Shown piece after piece: positions 7,063-14,477 of a DNA stretch of 17,364 nucleotides. Each line of letters starts with the position of its first letter. Positions within the stretch are counted from its first letter, which is position 1. The notes under the pieces are model-generated. The model did no database searches. It was not told where the DNA came from and worked only from the letters and a program-made list of their open reading frames with translations. The stretch is from Myxococcales bacterium (GTDB lineage Bacteria > Myxococcota_A > Polyangia > Palsa-1104). The stretch lies in contig JAHFDU010000041.1 in assembly GCA_023248835.1 (NCBI GenBank), forward strand, positions 1 to 17,364, written 5' to 3'. Both the position numbers and the translations under genes were made by a program.

Positions 7063-7497
7063 ATGGAGCATGCGATTACTTGCCCGAAGTACCAACCGGG
7101 AGACGGCCGGCGTTGCCGCCACTATTTGCAGGGTGGCAGCTGCGCGCTACCCGACGAGGTCATGTGTGTCGAATGGATCAAGCGCAACGGTAGCGCCACT
7201 GCGGCCAAGGCGCGGCCCCCTGATCCACCGCCTGAGATGCAACCCGATCAGCTCCTGCGCGGCCTGACCGACGAAGAGATCAGGAGCTTCAAAGCGCTTG
7301 GTGTCGAGATGTGTCTGCGGACCGAATCGTGCGGTGAGATGTGGCTGGTCCCGCATTACACCGATAAGCCGCGCAACGAGATCACGCCCGAGCATGCGGC
7401 GTCACTGGCGCGACTGACCAGTGCGTTTCCTGGCGCCCGCATCGTCGCATTTCACAAACAGCCGCGGGCGAAAGCGTCAGAGAGGAGCGCAACATGA
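7063..7497 (+). CDS. Small four-cysteine protein of unknown function, upstream partner of nuclease
   Basis: The 144-residue product is not a family I recognise. Its N-terminus has Cys7, Cys18, Cys27 and Cys35 within a basic, aromatic stretch (TCPKYQPGDGRRCRHYLQGG), suggesting a structural zinc or Fe-S site. Residues about 58-70 are proline-rich, and the rest is a mixed alpha/beta domain (LTDEEIRSFKALGVEMCLRT, IVAFHKQPRA). The reading frame is open back to 6703, but that extension translates the iterons into low-complexity PDLPDF peptides. The ATG at 7063, with AGGAG at 7051-7055, is therefore chosen. The stop overlaps the nuclease start (ATGA, 7494-7497), so the two are translationally coupled and likely act together. 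It could be a nuclease cofactor, a DNA-binding adaptor or a regulator of block B. Confidence 0.7.
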   Translation: MEHAITCPKYQPGDGRRCRHYLQGGSCALPDEVMCVEWIKRNGSATAAKARPPDPPPEMQPDQLLRGLTDEEIRSFKALGVEMCLRTESCGEMWLVPHYTDKPRNEITPEHAASLARLTSAFPGARIVAFHKQPRAKASERSAT

Positions 7498-8675
7498 GTC
7501 CTCGAAACGAACACCTCTCACATTCTCGCATCGATAGGTTTGAGACCTGTCCGCTCGCCTATCGCTTTCATTACATCGACGAGGTGAAACCTCAGCCGTC
7601 GCTGGCGCAGCGTTTTGGATCGTTCATCCATTCGGTACTCGAGCGACTGGTGGCGGAGGCCGTCGACACGAACCATCAGGGGCCACTTTCTCGTGAGCGT
7701 GCGCAGGCACTCTTTACTCAGGAGTGGGGCGAAACGGAACTGGTTGGTGTCGAACTCTTCGACGAGGGATTGCAGATCATCAAGCGCTTTGTTGGTGATG
7801 AAGGGTTGCTCGATGGTTCCAAAATTCTCGGGGTCGAAAAAGAATTTCGCCTTCCCGTCGGTCCGTTCACGCTGCTTGGCTACATTGATCGTGTTGACCG
7901 CATCGACGACGACACCATCGAAATCATCGACTACAAAACCAATCGGCAGCTTTTCAGCCGTGAGGAACTCGACCATTCACTCCAGCTCTCGATTTACTGC
8001 GCCGCGGCGCGGAAGCTTTGGCCCTGGGCCAAGAACATCAAACTCACGTTCTCGATGCTCCGGCATGGCGTACGGCTTAGAACGCATCGCACGCCGGAAC
8101 AGATCGAATCCGTGCTCGGCTATGTCGAGGCGGTTGGTCACAAAATGGAAAATGCGACCGACTTTCCGCCGCGGCTCAACGCCAACTGTGGGTACTGCGA
8201 ATATCGAGCTCGCTGTCCGGCCTATGCGAACGCGCTGAGCGGCGATCGGCTGGTGCAGTCCGAAAACGTCGCCGATCTTGCAGCGGTCGCGAAGGAGCGC
8301 GAAGAGGTCGCTCGACTGGTGAAGATTCTTTACGCGCGCAAAGACGAGCTCGAGCGCGTTCTCAAGGCGGAGCTCAAAGACAAAGACGAGCTGGTGCTCG
8401 GCGGCGTTCGCTACCGGATGTACACGGCCGAAAAGTTGGTCTATCCGATCGAGCCGACGGTGGAGACCCTCGTGCACGCGACTGGAAAATCACCAGACGA
8501 GATTCTAAAGGCGATCACCACCGTCAATAACAAAGCGCTCGACGAATTTGTCACACAGATCTCTGAGGACAAGGACGACGCCAAGGTCGCGATGCTGATG
8601 GCCGACCTCCAGGCCTTCGCCGAGACAACTAACACGGCGAAGTTTTGGGCCAAAAAGGTTCATCGTGGCCCCTGA
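7494..8675 (+). CDS. RecB/Cas4-like PD-(D/E)XK nuclease with Fe-S cysteines
   Basis: The 393-residue product starts with LSHSRIDRFETCPLAYRFHY (Cys19), the usual opening of RecB/AddB/Cas4-type nucleases. The active site reads: His46 in GSFIHSVLE, Asp132 in LLGYIDRVD, Asp146 and Lys148 in IIDYKTN, and a QxxxY-like motif at Gln164-Tyr168. Cys232, Cys235 and Cys241 (CGYCEYRARC) with Cys19 make a four-cysteine set of the Fe-S nuclease type. The C-terminal 140 residues begin with a charged helical, probably coiled-coil segment (about 262-300) and end in an unassigned domain. Expected activity is ssDNA or end-directed exonuclease for recombination or end processing. It is coupled to the four-cysteine gene and overlaps the excisionase by 11 bp. 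There is no cas1/cas2 or CRISPR array here, so a Cas4 role is not supported. Confidence 0.85.
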   Translation: MSPRNEHLSHSRIDRFETCPLAYRFHYIDEVKPQPSLAQRFGSFIHSVLERLVAEAVDTNHQGPLSRERAQALFTQEWGETELVGVELFDEGLQIIKRFVGDEGLLDGSKILGVEKEFRLPVGPFTLLGYIDRVDRIDDDTIEIIDYKTNRQLFSREELDHSLQLSIYCAAARKLWPWAKNIKLTFSMLRHGVRLRTHRTPEQIESVLGYVEAVGHKMENATDFPPRLNANCGYCEYRARCPAYANALSGDRLVQSENVADLAAVAKEREEVARLVKILYARKDELERVLKAELKDKDELVLGGVRYRMYTAEKLVYPIEPTVETLVHATGKSPDEILKAITTVNNKALDEFVTQISEDKDDAKVAMLMADLQAFAETTNTAKFWAKKVHRGP

Positions 8676-8892
8676 TTCAACCACCGCAACTACCGATCTT
8701 CCGTCGGTGATGACGGTTGGCGAGATCGCATCCTATCTGGGACTCAATCGAAAAACGATCTACGCCGCAATCGAGGCTGGCGAATTGCCGGCGATCCGAA
8801 TTCGCGGTCGCATTCGAATCCTGCGCGGAAGTTTGCTACGGTGGCTGCATGCGCAAGATCGCGTCACGCCGGGAGGAGAAAATGGCGGTTAG
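8665..8892 (+). CDS. Excisionase (Xis)-like helix-turn-helix protein
   Basis: The 75-residue product contains MTVGEIASYLGLNRKTIYAA followed by GELPAIRIRGRIRILRGSLLRWL, the winged-helix pattern of the excisionase/MerR-like DNA-binding family. Such proteins bind near attachment sites and bias the recombinase towards excision, or regulate transcription. The GTG at 8665 is chosen because AAAAAGG lies seven bases upstream; an ATG at 8710 would still keep the helix-turn-helix but has no ribosome-binding site. It overlaps the nuclease end by 11 bp and the integrase start by 11 bp, so the three genes form one translationally coupled block. Confidence 0.8.
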   Translation: MAPDSTTATTDLPSVMTVGEIASYLGLNRKTIYAAIEAGELPAIRIRGRIRILRGSLLRWLHAQDRVTPGGENGG

Positions 8893-10045
8893 ACGTGATC
8901 AAAATGGAATTTGGCGGTATCGAATGGTGGTCAGATTGGCGAATGGTCGCAGAAACAGAATCAGCGGCACACCGTCGCGCAACACCAAACTGGCGGCACA
9001 AGAAGACGAACGTGCTCACATAGAGCGGACACGGAATCCGCCGCCGGAGAAAAGAGAGGTGCCAAGTTTTTCGAGATGGTTTTGGGGCCGATTCTGGGAC
9101 GAATGGGTGATCGGAAGAAAAAATAAACCAAGCGAAGTTGAATCGAAGCAGGACATCTTCAGATGTCACTTAGAGGATGCGTTTGGCAAGATGCGGCTCG
9201 ACGAAATCGACGACTCCCAAGTGGCGCAGTTTCGGGCGAGGCTGGTGAAGGCGGAGTTTTCGGAAAAGCGCATCAACAACATCTTGGCGGTGCTGTCGAA
9301 ATCGTTGCGATACGCCCACCGAGTTCGACTGATCGATCACGTGCCAGAAATGGGGCTGTTCAAGATCGACAGGCAAGAGATCGAATCGTGGTCGTTCGAG
9401 GAGTACGCGCGTTTGCTTGATTCGGCGCACAAAGATCACGAGCCTGAATGGTATGTGGCTGCGTGTCTTGCGGGTGAAGCCGGCCTTCGCATCGGTGAGG
9501 TGAAAGCGCTGAAGTGGCAAGAGGACGTGGATCTGGTAGCGGGCACACTCACAGTGCAGCGGCAGCGACGGAACAATCTCGAGGGGACGCCAAAGGGCCG
9601 AACCAAGCGGATCGTGCCGATGACGCCGCGGCTGACGGCAGCGCTCAAGTCAATGAATACTGTTCGTGTTGGTTATGTCGTCCGCAATCTCGACGGCACG
9701 CCGAAGTCGCAACAGGCACCGCGTTCGGCGATGGACAGGATTTGCAAACGCGCTGGTCTACCCTGCCAAGGCTTTCACCATCTGCGCCACACGTTCGGCA
9801 CACACGCTGCGATGTTGGGCGTGAATCCTTGGAGCTTGATGACTTGGATGGGACACAAGACCATCACCGAGACGATGCGCTACGTGCATGTGGCCAATGC
9901 GCATCGCCGACCCGTTCCGGAACAGGTAGTAGCGGCTGCGGCGCAAGAAGTAGATCTGGATCGCCGCATCGTGCTGATGCTCGGATTTCGTGGCAACAGC
10001 GTGGCAACGGAAGGGAAACAACCGTGCTCGAACGTGATAAACTGA
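8882..10045 (+). CDS. Tyrosine recombinase (phage-type integrase)
   Basis: The 387-residue product has all catalytic residues of the family: Arg203 in GEAGLRIGEV, Lys242 in the GRTKRIVPM hairpin, His299 and Arg302 in FHHLRHTF, His325 in TWMGHKTI, and the nucleophile Tyr334 in MRYVH. Residues 1-60 carry an arm-binding type N-terminus (AVRRDQNGIWRYRMVVRLANGRR) and about 62-160 a core-binding domain. The start at 8882 is preceded by GGGAGGAGAA; the frame is open further upstream, but that part overlaps the excisionase. It catalyses integration and excision at att sites. Its stop is 22 bp from the 3' end of tRNA-Glu, which is very probably its attB. It appears intact, so the element may still be mobile. 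Confidence 0.95.
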   Translation: MAVRRDQNGIWRYRMVVRLANGRRNRISGTPSRNTKLAAQEDERAHIERTRNPPPEKREVPSFSRWFWGRFWDEWVIGRKNKPSEVESKQDIFRCHLEDAFGKMRLDEIDDSQVAQFRARLVKAEFSEKRINNILAVLSKSLRYAHRVRLIDHVPEMGLFKIDRQEIESWSFEEYARLLDSAHKDHEPEWYVAACLAGEAGLRIGEVKALKWQEDVDLVAGTLTVQRQRRNNLEGTPKGRTKRIVPMTPRLTAALKSMNTVRVGYVVRNLDGTPKSQQAPRSAMDRICKRAGLPCQGFHHLRHTFGTHAAMLGVNPWSLMTWMGHKTITETMRYVHVANAHRRPVPEQVVAAAAQEVDLDRRIVLMLGFRGNSVATEGKQPCSNVIN

Positions 10046-10067
10046 ATCGGTTTCGATAGTTACGTAG

Positions 10068-10139
<72 letters not shown>

Positions 10140-10152
10140 GAGCAAATCATCG

Positions 10153-10223
10153 TTCGGGGACAAGGATTCGAACCTTGATAAACAGAGTCAGAGTCTGTTG
10201 TCCTGCCGTTGGACGATCCCCGA
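10153..10223 (-). tRNA. tRNA-Gln (anticodon CTG)
   Basis: The reverse complement gives a 71-nt cloverleaf. The acceptor stem pairs TCGGGGA with TCCCCGA and the discriminator is A. The D-arm is GTCCAACGGCAGGAC. The anticodon stem ACAGA/TCTGT holds loop CTCTGAC (anticodon CTG), and the T-arm is CAAGG-TTCGAAT-CCTTG. CCA is not encoded. It begins only 22 bp after the stop codon of the SpoIID-domain gene with no terminator between, so it is either read through from that gene or has a promoter inside its 3' end. Confidence 0.96.
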
Positions 10224-10245
10224 AAAACCGCCCAGTTATATCTGC

Positions 10246-11847
10246 TTAGTAAAATTTTTCAAGGTGAGAGTGCAGATAGTAGTGACGCAGAATTTCGTCG
10301 TATTTCTTGCCGGCGCCGGCCATCCCGATCGCGCCCCACTGGCACATCCCGACGCCATGGCCGTGCCCGGCTCCGTCGACACGCAGCAACGTGAAGTGAC
10401 CACTTGCGTCGCGTGCCGTCGTCAACAAGAAGAGCGAACTCTTGAGGCCGCCGAGCGCTTTCCGAATGTTGAGCTCTCCGGCGACCTCTTTTTGCGCGCT
10501 GTCACCGACTAGGCGCAATTTCACCGCCCGACCAGACACGCCGCGTTCGAGCACCTCGATCGATTTCAATCGGCCAACGCCGAGCCGGTTGGCGATCGCC
10601 GGCAAATCCAGCGTCACCGACCAGCGAAAACTATTTTCTGAACCATGCGGCCGCGCGCAAAATGATGCGCTCTGTTTTTCCTGCAGTCGCCCTTCCAGAG
10701 AAGGACGCTGAACCTCGTCGCTCAGCTCGTCGTCAAAATGGCCGCGCAGCGACGGATCGGGCGTACCGCCCCACACCTTCTCATTGTTTTCGGTGTGGCC
10801 GCCGCAAGAGGAGAAATAGACCGCATCGATGAGTCCGCCGGCGTCGCGGAGTAGCAGCTCGCCGCGCGTCGCTGCCACTGCCGCTGTCGCACGCGCGTCT
10901 TCATGGCCAGCGCCGGCGTAGACCTGACAGTGCTGCTTCGAACACAATCGATAGGGATCACCTTGGTGCCGCGTGCCAATTTTTGCGAGCAGCTCATTGC
11001 GCGCGGCCACCGCCTGGGCTTTGAGTGCCTCGAGTGGCGCCGAGGCATTCATTTCGGCCGGCACCAATCCCGCGAGCAATTTGTCTTCGGGCACCGCGTT
11101 GACCACCGCCAGCTTGCCGTGGCGATCGAGGGTGACATAGACCTCGCCAAAATAGCGACGCGTCTCTTTGCCGCCGCCCTCCTTGTCGACGTCTTTGACT
11201 TCGATGGTGGCTGCTGCATCGGCGGGTGCAAACCACAAAATGCTGTCGTTGCGGATCTCGGCGCCGCTATCCCCGCGGGCAACGACTTGTCCGTGCGGTC
11301 GCTCGACCAATTCGGGCTCAATCGATGTCTCGAGTGAATATTGCTCGGCGACTTTGCGCGCACGCGCGGCTGCCAATTCTGCCGTCGCTGCGCTCAAGAC
11401 ACTCACCGCCACTTTGCGGTTGTCAATGACGCGGCCGCGCAATGCAAACAGCGCCCCGAGCTCAAGCGACCTCGGCTGAAACTTGCGCTCACGCCAGCGT
11501 TCAAGATCGGCTGCGATCGCCACGCTGTCGGTTGGCGCGTGGGTGGCGACCACCACGTGGTAGTTCATTTTTGCCGGTGTCGCGTGTTCGACGCGCACGA
11601 CAAAATGGTTGCCACCGCGAAACTCGGCGCCGCCGTCGCCATCGGGCAGCACCCGTAGCCCGCCACTGGCTGCAACCTCAACTCGATCGCGCCCTTCGGC
11701 AATGCCGATGGTGGTCAGCGGCAAGCCCTCGCGGGTGAGCGAAAACTGATGCGAATAGACGACGCGCAACTTGTCATCGGCAGACATCTCATCGGCGCGC
11801 GCATAGGCGAACATCAAGCATGCAATCGTCAGAGCGGGTCGATTCAA
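10246..11847 (-). CDS. SpoIID/LytB-domain exported protein (probable peptidoglycan glycosidase)
   Basis: The 533-residue product starts with a signal peptide (MNRPALTIACLMFAYARA). Its C-terminal 290 residues carry the SpoIID/LytB signature: LVPAEMNASAPLEALKAQAV with the catalytic-type Glu265, CSKQHCQVYAG (302-312), YFSSCGGHTEN (344-354), and GAGHGHGVGMCQWGA (492-506). In Bacillus SpoIID this domain is a lytic transglycosylase acting on denuded glycan strands. Gram-negative homologues are probably cell-wall enzymes or amidase activators. Residues 20-240 form an unassigned beta-rich region, making it longer than SpoIID itself. The start is a TTG overlapping the stop of the CPBP protease gene (TTGA, 11844-11847), implying coupling; the next in-frame ATG would remove most of the signal peptide. 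Downstream are tRNA-Gln and tRNA-Glu. Confidence 0.9.
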   Translation of the reverse strand: MNRPALTIACLMFAYARADEMSADDKLRVVYSHQFSLTREGLPLTTIGIAEGRDRVEVAASGGLRVLPDGDGGAEFRGGNHFVVRVEHATPAKMNYHVVVATHAPTDSVAIAADLERWRERKFQPRSLELGALFALRGRVIDNRKVAVSVLSAATAELAAARARKVAEQYSLETSIEPELVERPHGQVVARGDSGAEIRNDSILWFAPADAAATIEVKDVDKEGGGKETRRYFGEVYVTLDRHGKLAVVNAVPEDKLLAGLVPAEMNASAPLEALKAQAVAARNELLAKIGTRHQGDPYRLCSKQHCQVYAGAGHEDARATAAVAATRGELLLRDAGGLIDAVYFSSCGGHTENNEKVWGGTPDPSLRGHFDDELSDEVQRPSLEGRLQEKQSASFCARPHGSENSFRWSVTLDLPAIANRLGVGRLKSIEVLERGVSGRAVKLRLVGDSAQKEVAGELNIRKALGGLKSSLFLLTTARDASGHFTLLRVDGAGHGHGVGMCQWGAIGMAGAGKKYDEILRHYYLHSHLEKFY

Positions 11848-12419
11848 GCCGGTAGCTCAGTCTTGGCGATGAACGAAAGATTGATGAGGTTGATGGTGAA
11901 GTGACAAACGATCGGCCCGCCGAGATCACCGAGCCCGACGAACATCAGCGCGAGCAGAAGGCCGACGCCGAAAGACATCGCGGTCCATGGAAGAAATCTA
12001 CGTTCTGGGCGCAGGTGCAGCACGGCGAACAGCAGACTCGACGGTAGAATGCCGATCCACGCCACCAACAAACCGCGAAAAAAAAACTCCTCGGCGATGG
12101 AAGAGCTCAGCGCCAGCAGCCAAATATCGCGCGCTGATAACTCATGCAGCACGGCATGAAATTCGTTGTGCAAGAGGCGCGCCCAGCTGAAGCGACGCAC
12201 CATCCACCGGGTCAGCAACACCAGTGCGACACCCACCGAAAGCCCGATCAGTGGACTGAGAGCCAAGCGCCGCGGCGTCGACGCGGCAAAGTGGTACAGA
12301 TCGTCGTCGCCACGAGCCCAACCGAGCGCCACGGCGAGTGCCGCCAGCGCACCATAGGCGCACAGCACTAGCATGTTCGGGGAGAGGCGAGGCGCACGCG
12401 GAGAGGCACGAAGCCGCAT
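11844..12419 (-). CDS. CPBP-family (CAAX-like) intramembrane metalloprotease
   Basis: The 191-residue membrane protein has the conserved CPBP/Abi motifs: SIAEEFFFRGLL (Glu110, Glu111, Arg115), SLLFAVLHL (His135), and CHFTINLINL (His173, Asn177). Several hydrophobic segments surround them. Family members are intramembrane glutamic/metalloproteases such as Rce1; bacterial substrates are mostly unknown. ATG at 12419 is chosen; the frame is open up to a TTG at 12527, but that lies in a hairpin and lacks a ribosome-binding site. No strong ribosome-binding site precedes 12419 either, so the start is uncertain. The end overlaps the SpoIID-domain gene by 4 bp, so the two are an operon, possibly linked by an envelope function. 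Confidence 0.86.
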   Translation of the reverse strand: MRLRASPRAPRLSPNMLVLCAYGALAALAVALGWARGDDDLYHFAASTPRRLALSPLIGLSVGVALVLLTRWMVRRFSWARLLHNEFHAVLHELSARDIWLLALSSSIAEEFFFRGLLVAWIGILPSSLLFAVLHLRPERRFLPWTAMSFGVGLLLALMFVGLGDLGGPIVCHFTINLINLSFIAKTELPA

Positions 12420-12516
12420 CGTAAAAGTATATCCCACTGGCTCCTGGCAGGAAATTATCTGGTGTTCACGGATTTTTTGGAGACGTGTCCTGAAGGCCAC
12501 TTCTGAAGCAACACGA

Positions 12517-12534
12517 TGCCCGCTCAAGCGGGCA
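12517..12534. promoter_or_regulatory. 18-nt near-perfect palindrome in a divergent intergenic region
   Basis: TGCCCGCTCAAGCGGGCA has eight pairable positions per arm around a CA centre. It lies in the 205-bp gap between the CPBP gene (leftward) and the small membrane-protein gene (rightward). No T-run follows on either strand, so an operator for a dimeric regulator is more likely than a terminator. The rest of the gap (12420-12624) holds the ribosome-binding site AAGGAG at 12614-12619 and no promoter I can assign confidently. Confidence 0.45.
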
Positions 12535-12624
12535 GCAAAACGGCTTAAGAATTGGAACTCTCCTTCGCGGTGCAGTGAGCGCTTGTGGAATTTTCTGCTA
12601 GTCTTGCGGCGTCAAGGAGACCCC

Positions 12625-13011
12625 ATGCAACTTGGACGCAAAGCAAAGATTGGCCTGGCGGGATTTGTCGTGGTGGCGCTGCTGAGCGCCTGGCAGTCGC
12701 TCAATTATCTTTTCGCGCACGGCTATTCAAACGGGTCGCGCAGCGGCGTGATTCGTAAGGTGTCGGTCAAGGGGCCGCCCTATTGCAAGTATCTCAGCGC
12801 CGAAATGTCGGTGCAGGGATCGCTGCCCGGTCAAGCCACTGAAGTCTGGGAGTTTTCGATCGACAGTCTCAACAGCCCACTGGTGCAAGCACTGCACGAC
12901 GTCGAGCGCCTAGGGCAAAAAATCACCATCGACTATCGGCAGGACAAGGCGCAGAAGCTGTGGTGGCGTTGTAATCCGTCCGAATATTTCATGACTGCAA
13001 TTGAGAAATAA
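12625..13011 (+). CDS. Small membrane-anchored protein (family sometimes labelled 6-phosphogluconate dehydrogenase)
   Basis: The 128-residue product has one N-terminal membrane segment (about residues 9-30, IGLAGFVVVALLSAW) and then a soluble domain with YSNGSRSGVIRKVSVKG, EVWEFSID and GQKITIDYRQ. This pattern matches a small family whose members are often mislabelled 6-phosphogluconate dehydrogenase; at this size it cannot be that enzyme. The true function is unknown. A clear AAGGAG site five bases before ATG 12625 sets the start, although the frame is open back to 12373. The dienelactone hydrolase gene follows after 19 bp on the same strand, so the two may be co-transcribed. The soluble domain is probably periplasmic. 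Confidence 0.82.
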   Translation: MQLGRKAKIGLAGFVVVALLSAWQSLNYLFAHGYSNGSRSGVIRKVSVKGPPYCKYLSAEMSVQGSLPGQATEVWEFSIDSLNSPLVQALHDVERLGQKITIDYRQDKAQKLWWRCNPSEYFMTAIEK

Positions 13012-13030
13012 GAAACAGAGGGCATACGCG

Positions 13031-13783
13031 ATGGAAAACATTAGAACCGAACAAGCTGAACTAAAAGTTGCCGGCGAAGCCACCACGATGCCCGCCTACC
13101 TTGCGATTCCCGAGGGCACAGGGCCCTTCGCAGCGGTACTGGTGCTCGAGGAGATTTTCGGCGTCAACGCGCACATGCGCGAAGTCACCGAACGCGTTGC
13201 CAAAGAGGGATATGTGGCGATCGCGCCCGACTACCATTTTCGTTCGGCGCGCGGTGAGGAGCTCAAGTACGACGCCGCTGGCATGCAGCGCGGCATGACG
13301 CTGATTCCAAAACTCAGCGAGAAAAACGTCGTCGCCGATCTGCAAGCGACGCTCAGCTTTTTGCGCAGTCGCGCCGATGTGGGCGGCGATCGCATTGGCT
13401 GCATCGGGTTTTGCATCGGCGGCCACGTCGCGTACTTGGCGGCGGCACTCACCGACGTGCGCGCCACTGCGTCCTTCTATGGCGGCGGCATCGCCGCGAT
13501 GGGACTTGGCGTCGCCGAACCGACAGTGCATCACAGCGCCAAAATTCGCGGCCGAATTCTTTGTCTGTTTGGCAAGAACGATTCGATGATTCCCGAGGCG
13601 CAGGTAAACCAGATTCGTGCCGCGCTCGACAAAGGGAACGTTCGCCACGAGATCGTCGTTTATGACAACGCCGGCCACGCCTTCTTCTGCGACAACCGCG
13701 AGCGCGGATCCTACGAGCCCAAAGCCGCGAATGATGCGTGGACGCGGGTCAAAAAATTATTCGCCGAAGAGCTGCGAAACTAG
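13031..13783 (+). CDS. Dienelactone hydrolase family protein
   Basis: The 250-residue alpha/beta hydrolase has the dienelactone hydrolase catalytic set: nucleophile Cys128 in GFCIGGHVAYLA, Asp184 in GKNDSMIP, His226 in NAGHAFFCDNR, and the supporting Glu40/Glu41 in VLEEIFGVNAHM. The length is typical of the family. The best known member hydrolyses dienelactone to maleylacetate in chlorocatechol breakdown. No other aromatic-degradation gene is present, so the natural substrate here is unknown. ATG 13031 is preceded by CAGAGGG; an in-frame TTG at 13001 would overlap the previous gene and is less likely. The protein has no signal peptide and should be cytoplasmic. It converges with the unknown gene ending at 13803. 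Confidence 0.92.
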   Translation: MENIRTEQAELKVAGEATTMPAYLAIPEGTGPFAAVLVLEEIFGVNAHMREVTERVAKEGYVAIAPDYHFRSARGEELKYDAAGMQRGMTLIPKLSEKNVVADLQATLSFLRSRADVGGDRIGCIGFCIGGHVAYLAAALTDVRATASFYGGGIAAMGLGVAEPTVHHSAKIRGRILCLFGKNDSMIPEAQVNQIRAALDKGNVRHEIVVYDNAGHAFFCDNRERGSYEPKAANDAWTRVKKLFAEELRN

Positions 13784-13802
13784 ATTAGAAGGCACTCCGT
13801 TT

Positions 13803-14477
13803 TCAACTAAAAAACCGAATCACCTTCTGCTGCAATGTCTTCTTAGGAGGCGTCGCCGAACCTTGGAAAACTCCACCTATCTGCGCATTCAAATCGCGCG
13901 CAATTTTGGTGCAAGCCTCCGTGAAACACTTGGAACAATCGCCATCGGAATAAAATGAAAACGTCACCGTGTCGCTGTAGGGCCATGGTCCACCTACTGC
14001 ATCATAAGGCTCGGTGTGGACGCTACATGCCAATCGCCCATCCCGATAAAACGCGGCTTCGTCGAACGGCACCGGATCCACTTTGGATTCGTAATAGCGC
14101 AAGAGGTTTTCAAACGACCCGACGATATGAGGTTGGCGCCGATCTAAAACAAATTCAACGCGATCACAGGAAATGCATTCCGACATAGCACTGATAAGGG
14201 CAAGGGCCAGGTCGGCATCAAAATACATTCCGTCGCTGTCGGGGCGAAAGGTGTCGAGCGCGACCGCAAATCGGAAGCGCAAATCGCTTTGCCTCGCGCG
14301 AGCGGGTACGTCGTCAAGAAAATCTACCTCTGGAAGATAGCCAACGATCAAGCGAAAGGTCCTGTAGTTCCTGATTGCGCTCGGTTTCGCTTTGGAGAGC
14401 GACAGGCACAATCGCCTCAGCTGCGAAACACGTCGCAGACGCGTAGTGATCGCTTTGGCCGAAACATCAATCTTCAT
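13803..14477 (-). CDS. Hypothetical protein overlapping a nucleotidyltransferase gene
   Basis: The product is 224 residues from the ATG at 14477, or 227 from a GTG at 14486. I do not recognise the family. Visible features are a basic N-terminus with repeated Arg/Lys, an acidic core (residues about 50-95), a cysteine-rich stretch (YSDGDCSKCFTEAC) near residue 185, and GGPWPYSDTVTFSFYSDGD before it. There is no signal peptide or membrane segment. Its start lies inside the end of the nucleotidyltransferase gene (11-bp overlap for the ATG), which argues for co-translation and a functional pair. An abortive-infection or toxin-antitoxin pairing is conceivable because of the partner family, but nothing in this protein itself shows a toxin fold. 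Confidence 0.7.
   Translation of the reverse strand: MKIDVSAKAITTRLRRVSQLRRLCLSLSKAKPSAIRNYRTFRLIVGYLPEVDFLDDVPARARQSDLRFRFAVALDTFRPDSDGMYFDADLALALISAMSECISCDRVEFVLDRRQPHIVGSFENLLRYYESKVDPVPFDEAAFYRDGRLACSVHTEPYDAVGGPWPYSDTVTFSFYSDGDCSKCFTEACTKIARDLNAQIGGVFQGSATPPKKTLQQKVIRFFS

Larger units (their letters stand above)
1..10067. mobile_element. Integrative, probably replicating element inserted at tRNA-Glu (left end outside window)
   Basis: All genes from 188 to 10045 point the same way and encode DNA-replication, DNA-processing and site-specific recombination proteins. The order ends with excisionase then tyrosine recombinase, whose stop codon lies 22 bp from the 3' end of a tRNA-Glu gene, the standard arrangement of elements that use a tRNA 3' end as attB. 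Beyond the tRNA the gene content becomes ordinary chromosomal. I looked for a second copy of the tRNA 3' sequence in the first 200 bases and elsewhere and found none, so the far attachment site must lie to the left and the element is longer than 10 kb. No virion or conjugation genes are visible, so prophage, satellite and ICE remain open. Confidence 0.72.

Noticed and set aside
7494..8675. Nuclease as a CRISPR Cas4
   Set aside because: No cas1, cas2 or repeat-spacer array is present. The context is SSB, helicase, Xis and Int, so a recombination or replication nuclease is more likely.
12420..12527. TTG start at 12527 for the CPBP protease
   Set aside because: It lies within a stable palindrome without a ribosome-binding site, and the added residues are not hydrophobic or conserved-looking.
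12625..13011. True 6-phosphogluconate dehydrogenase
   Set aside because: At 128 residues with a membrane anchor and no Rossmann GxGxxG motif it cannot be that enzyme.
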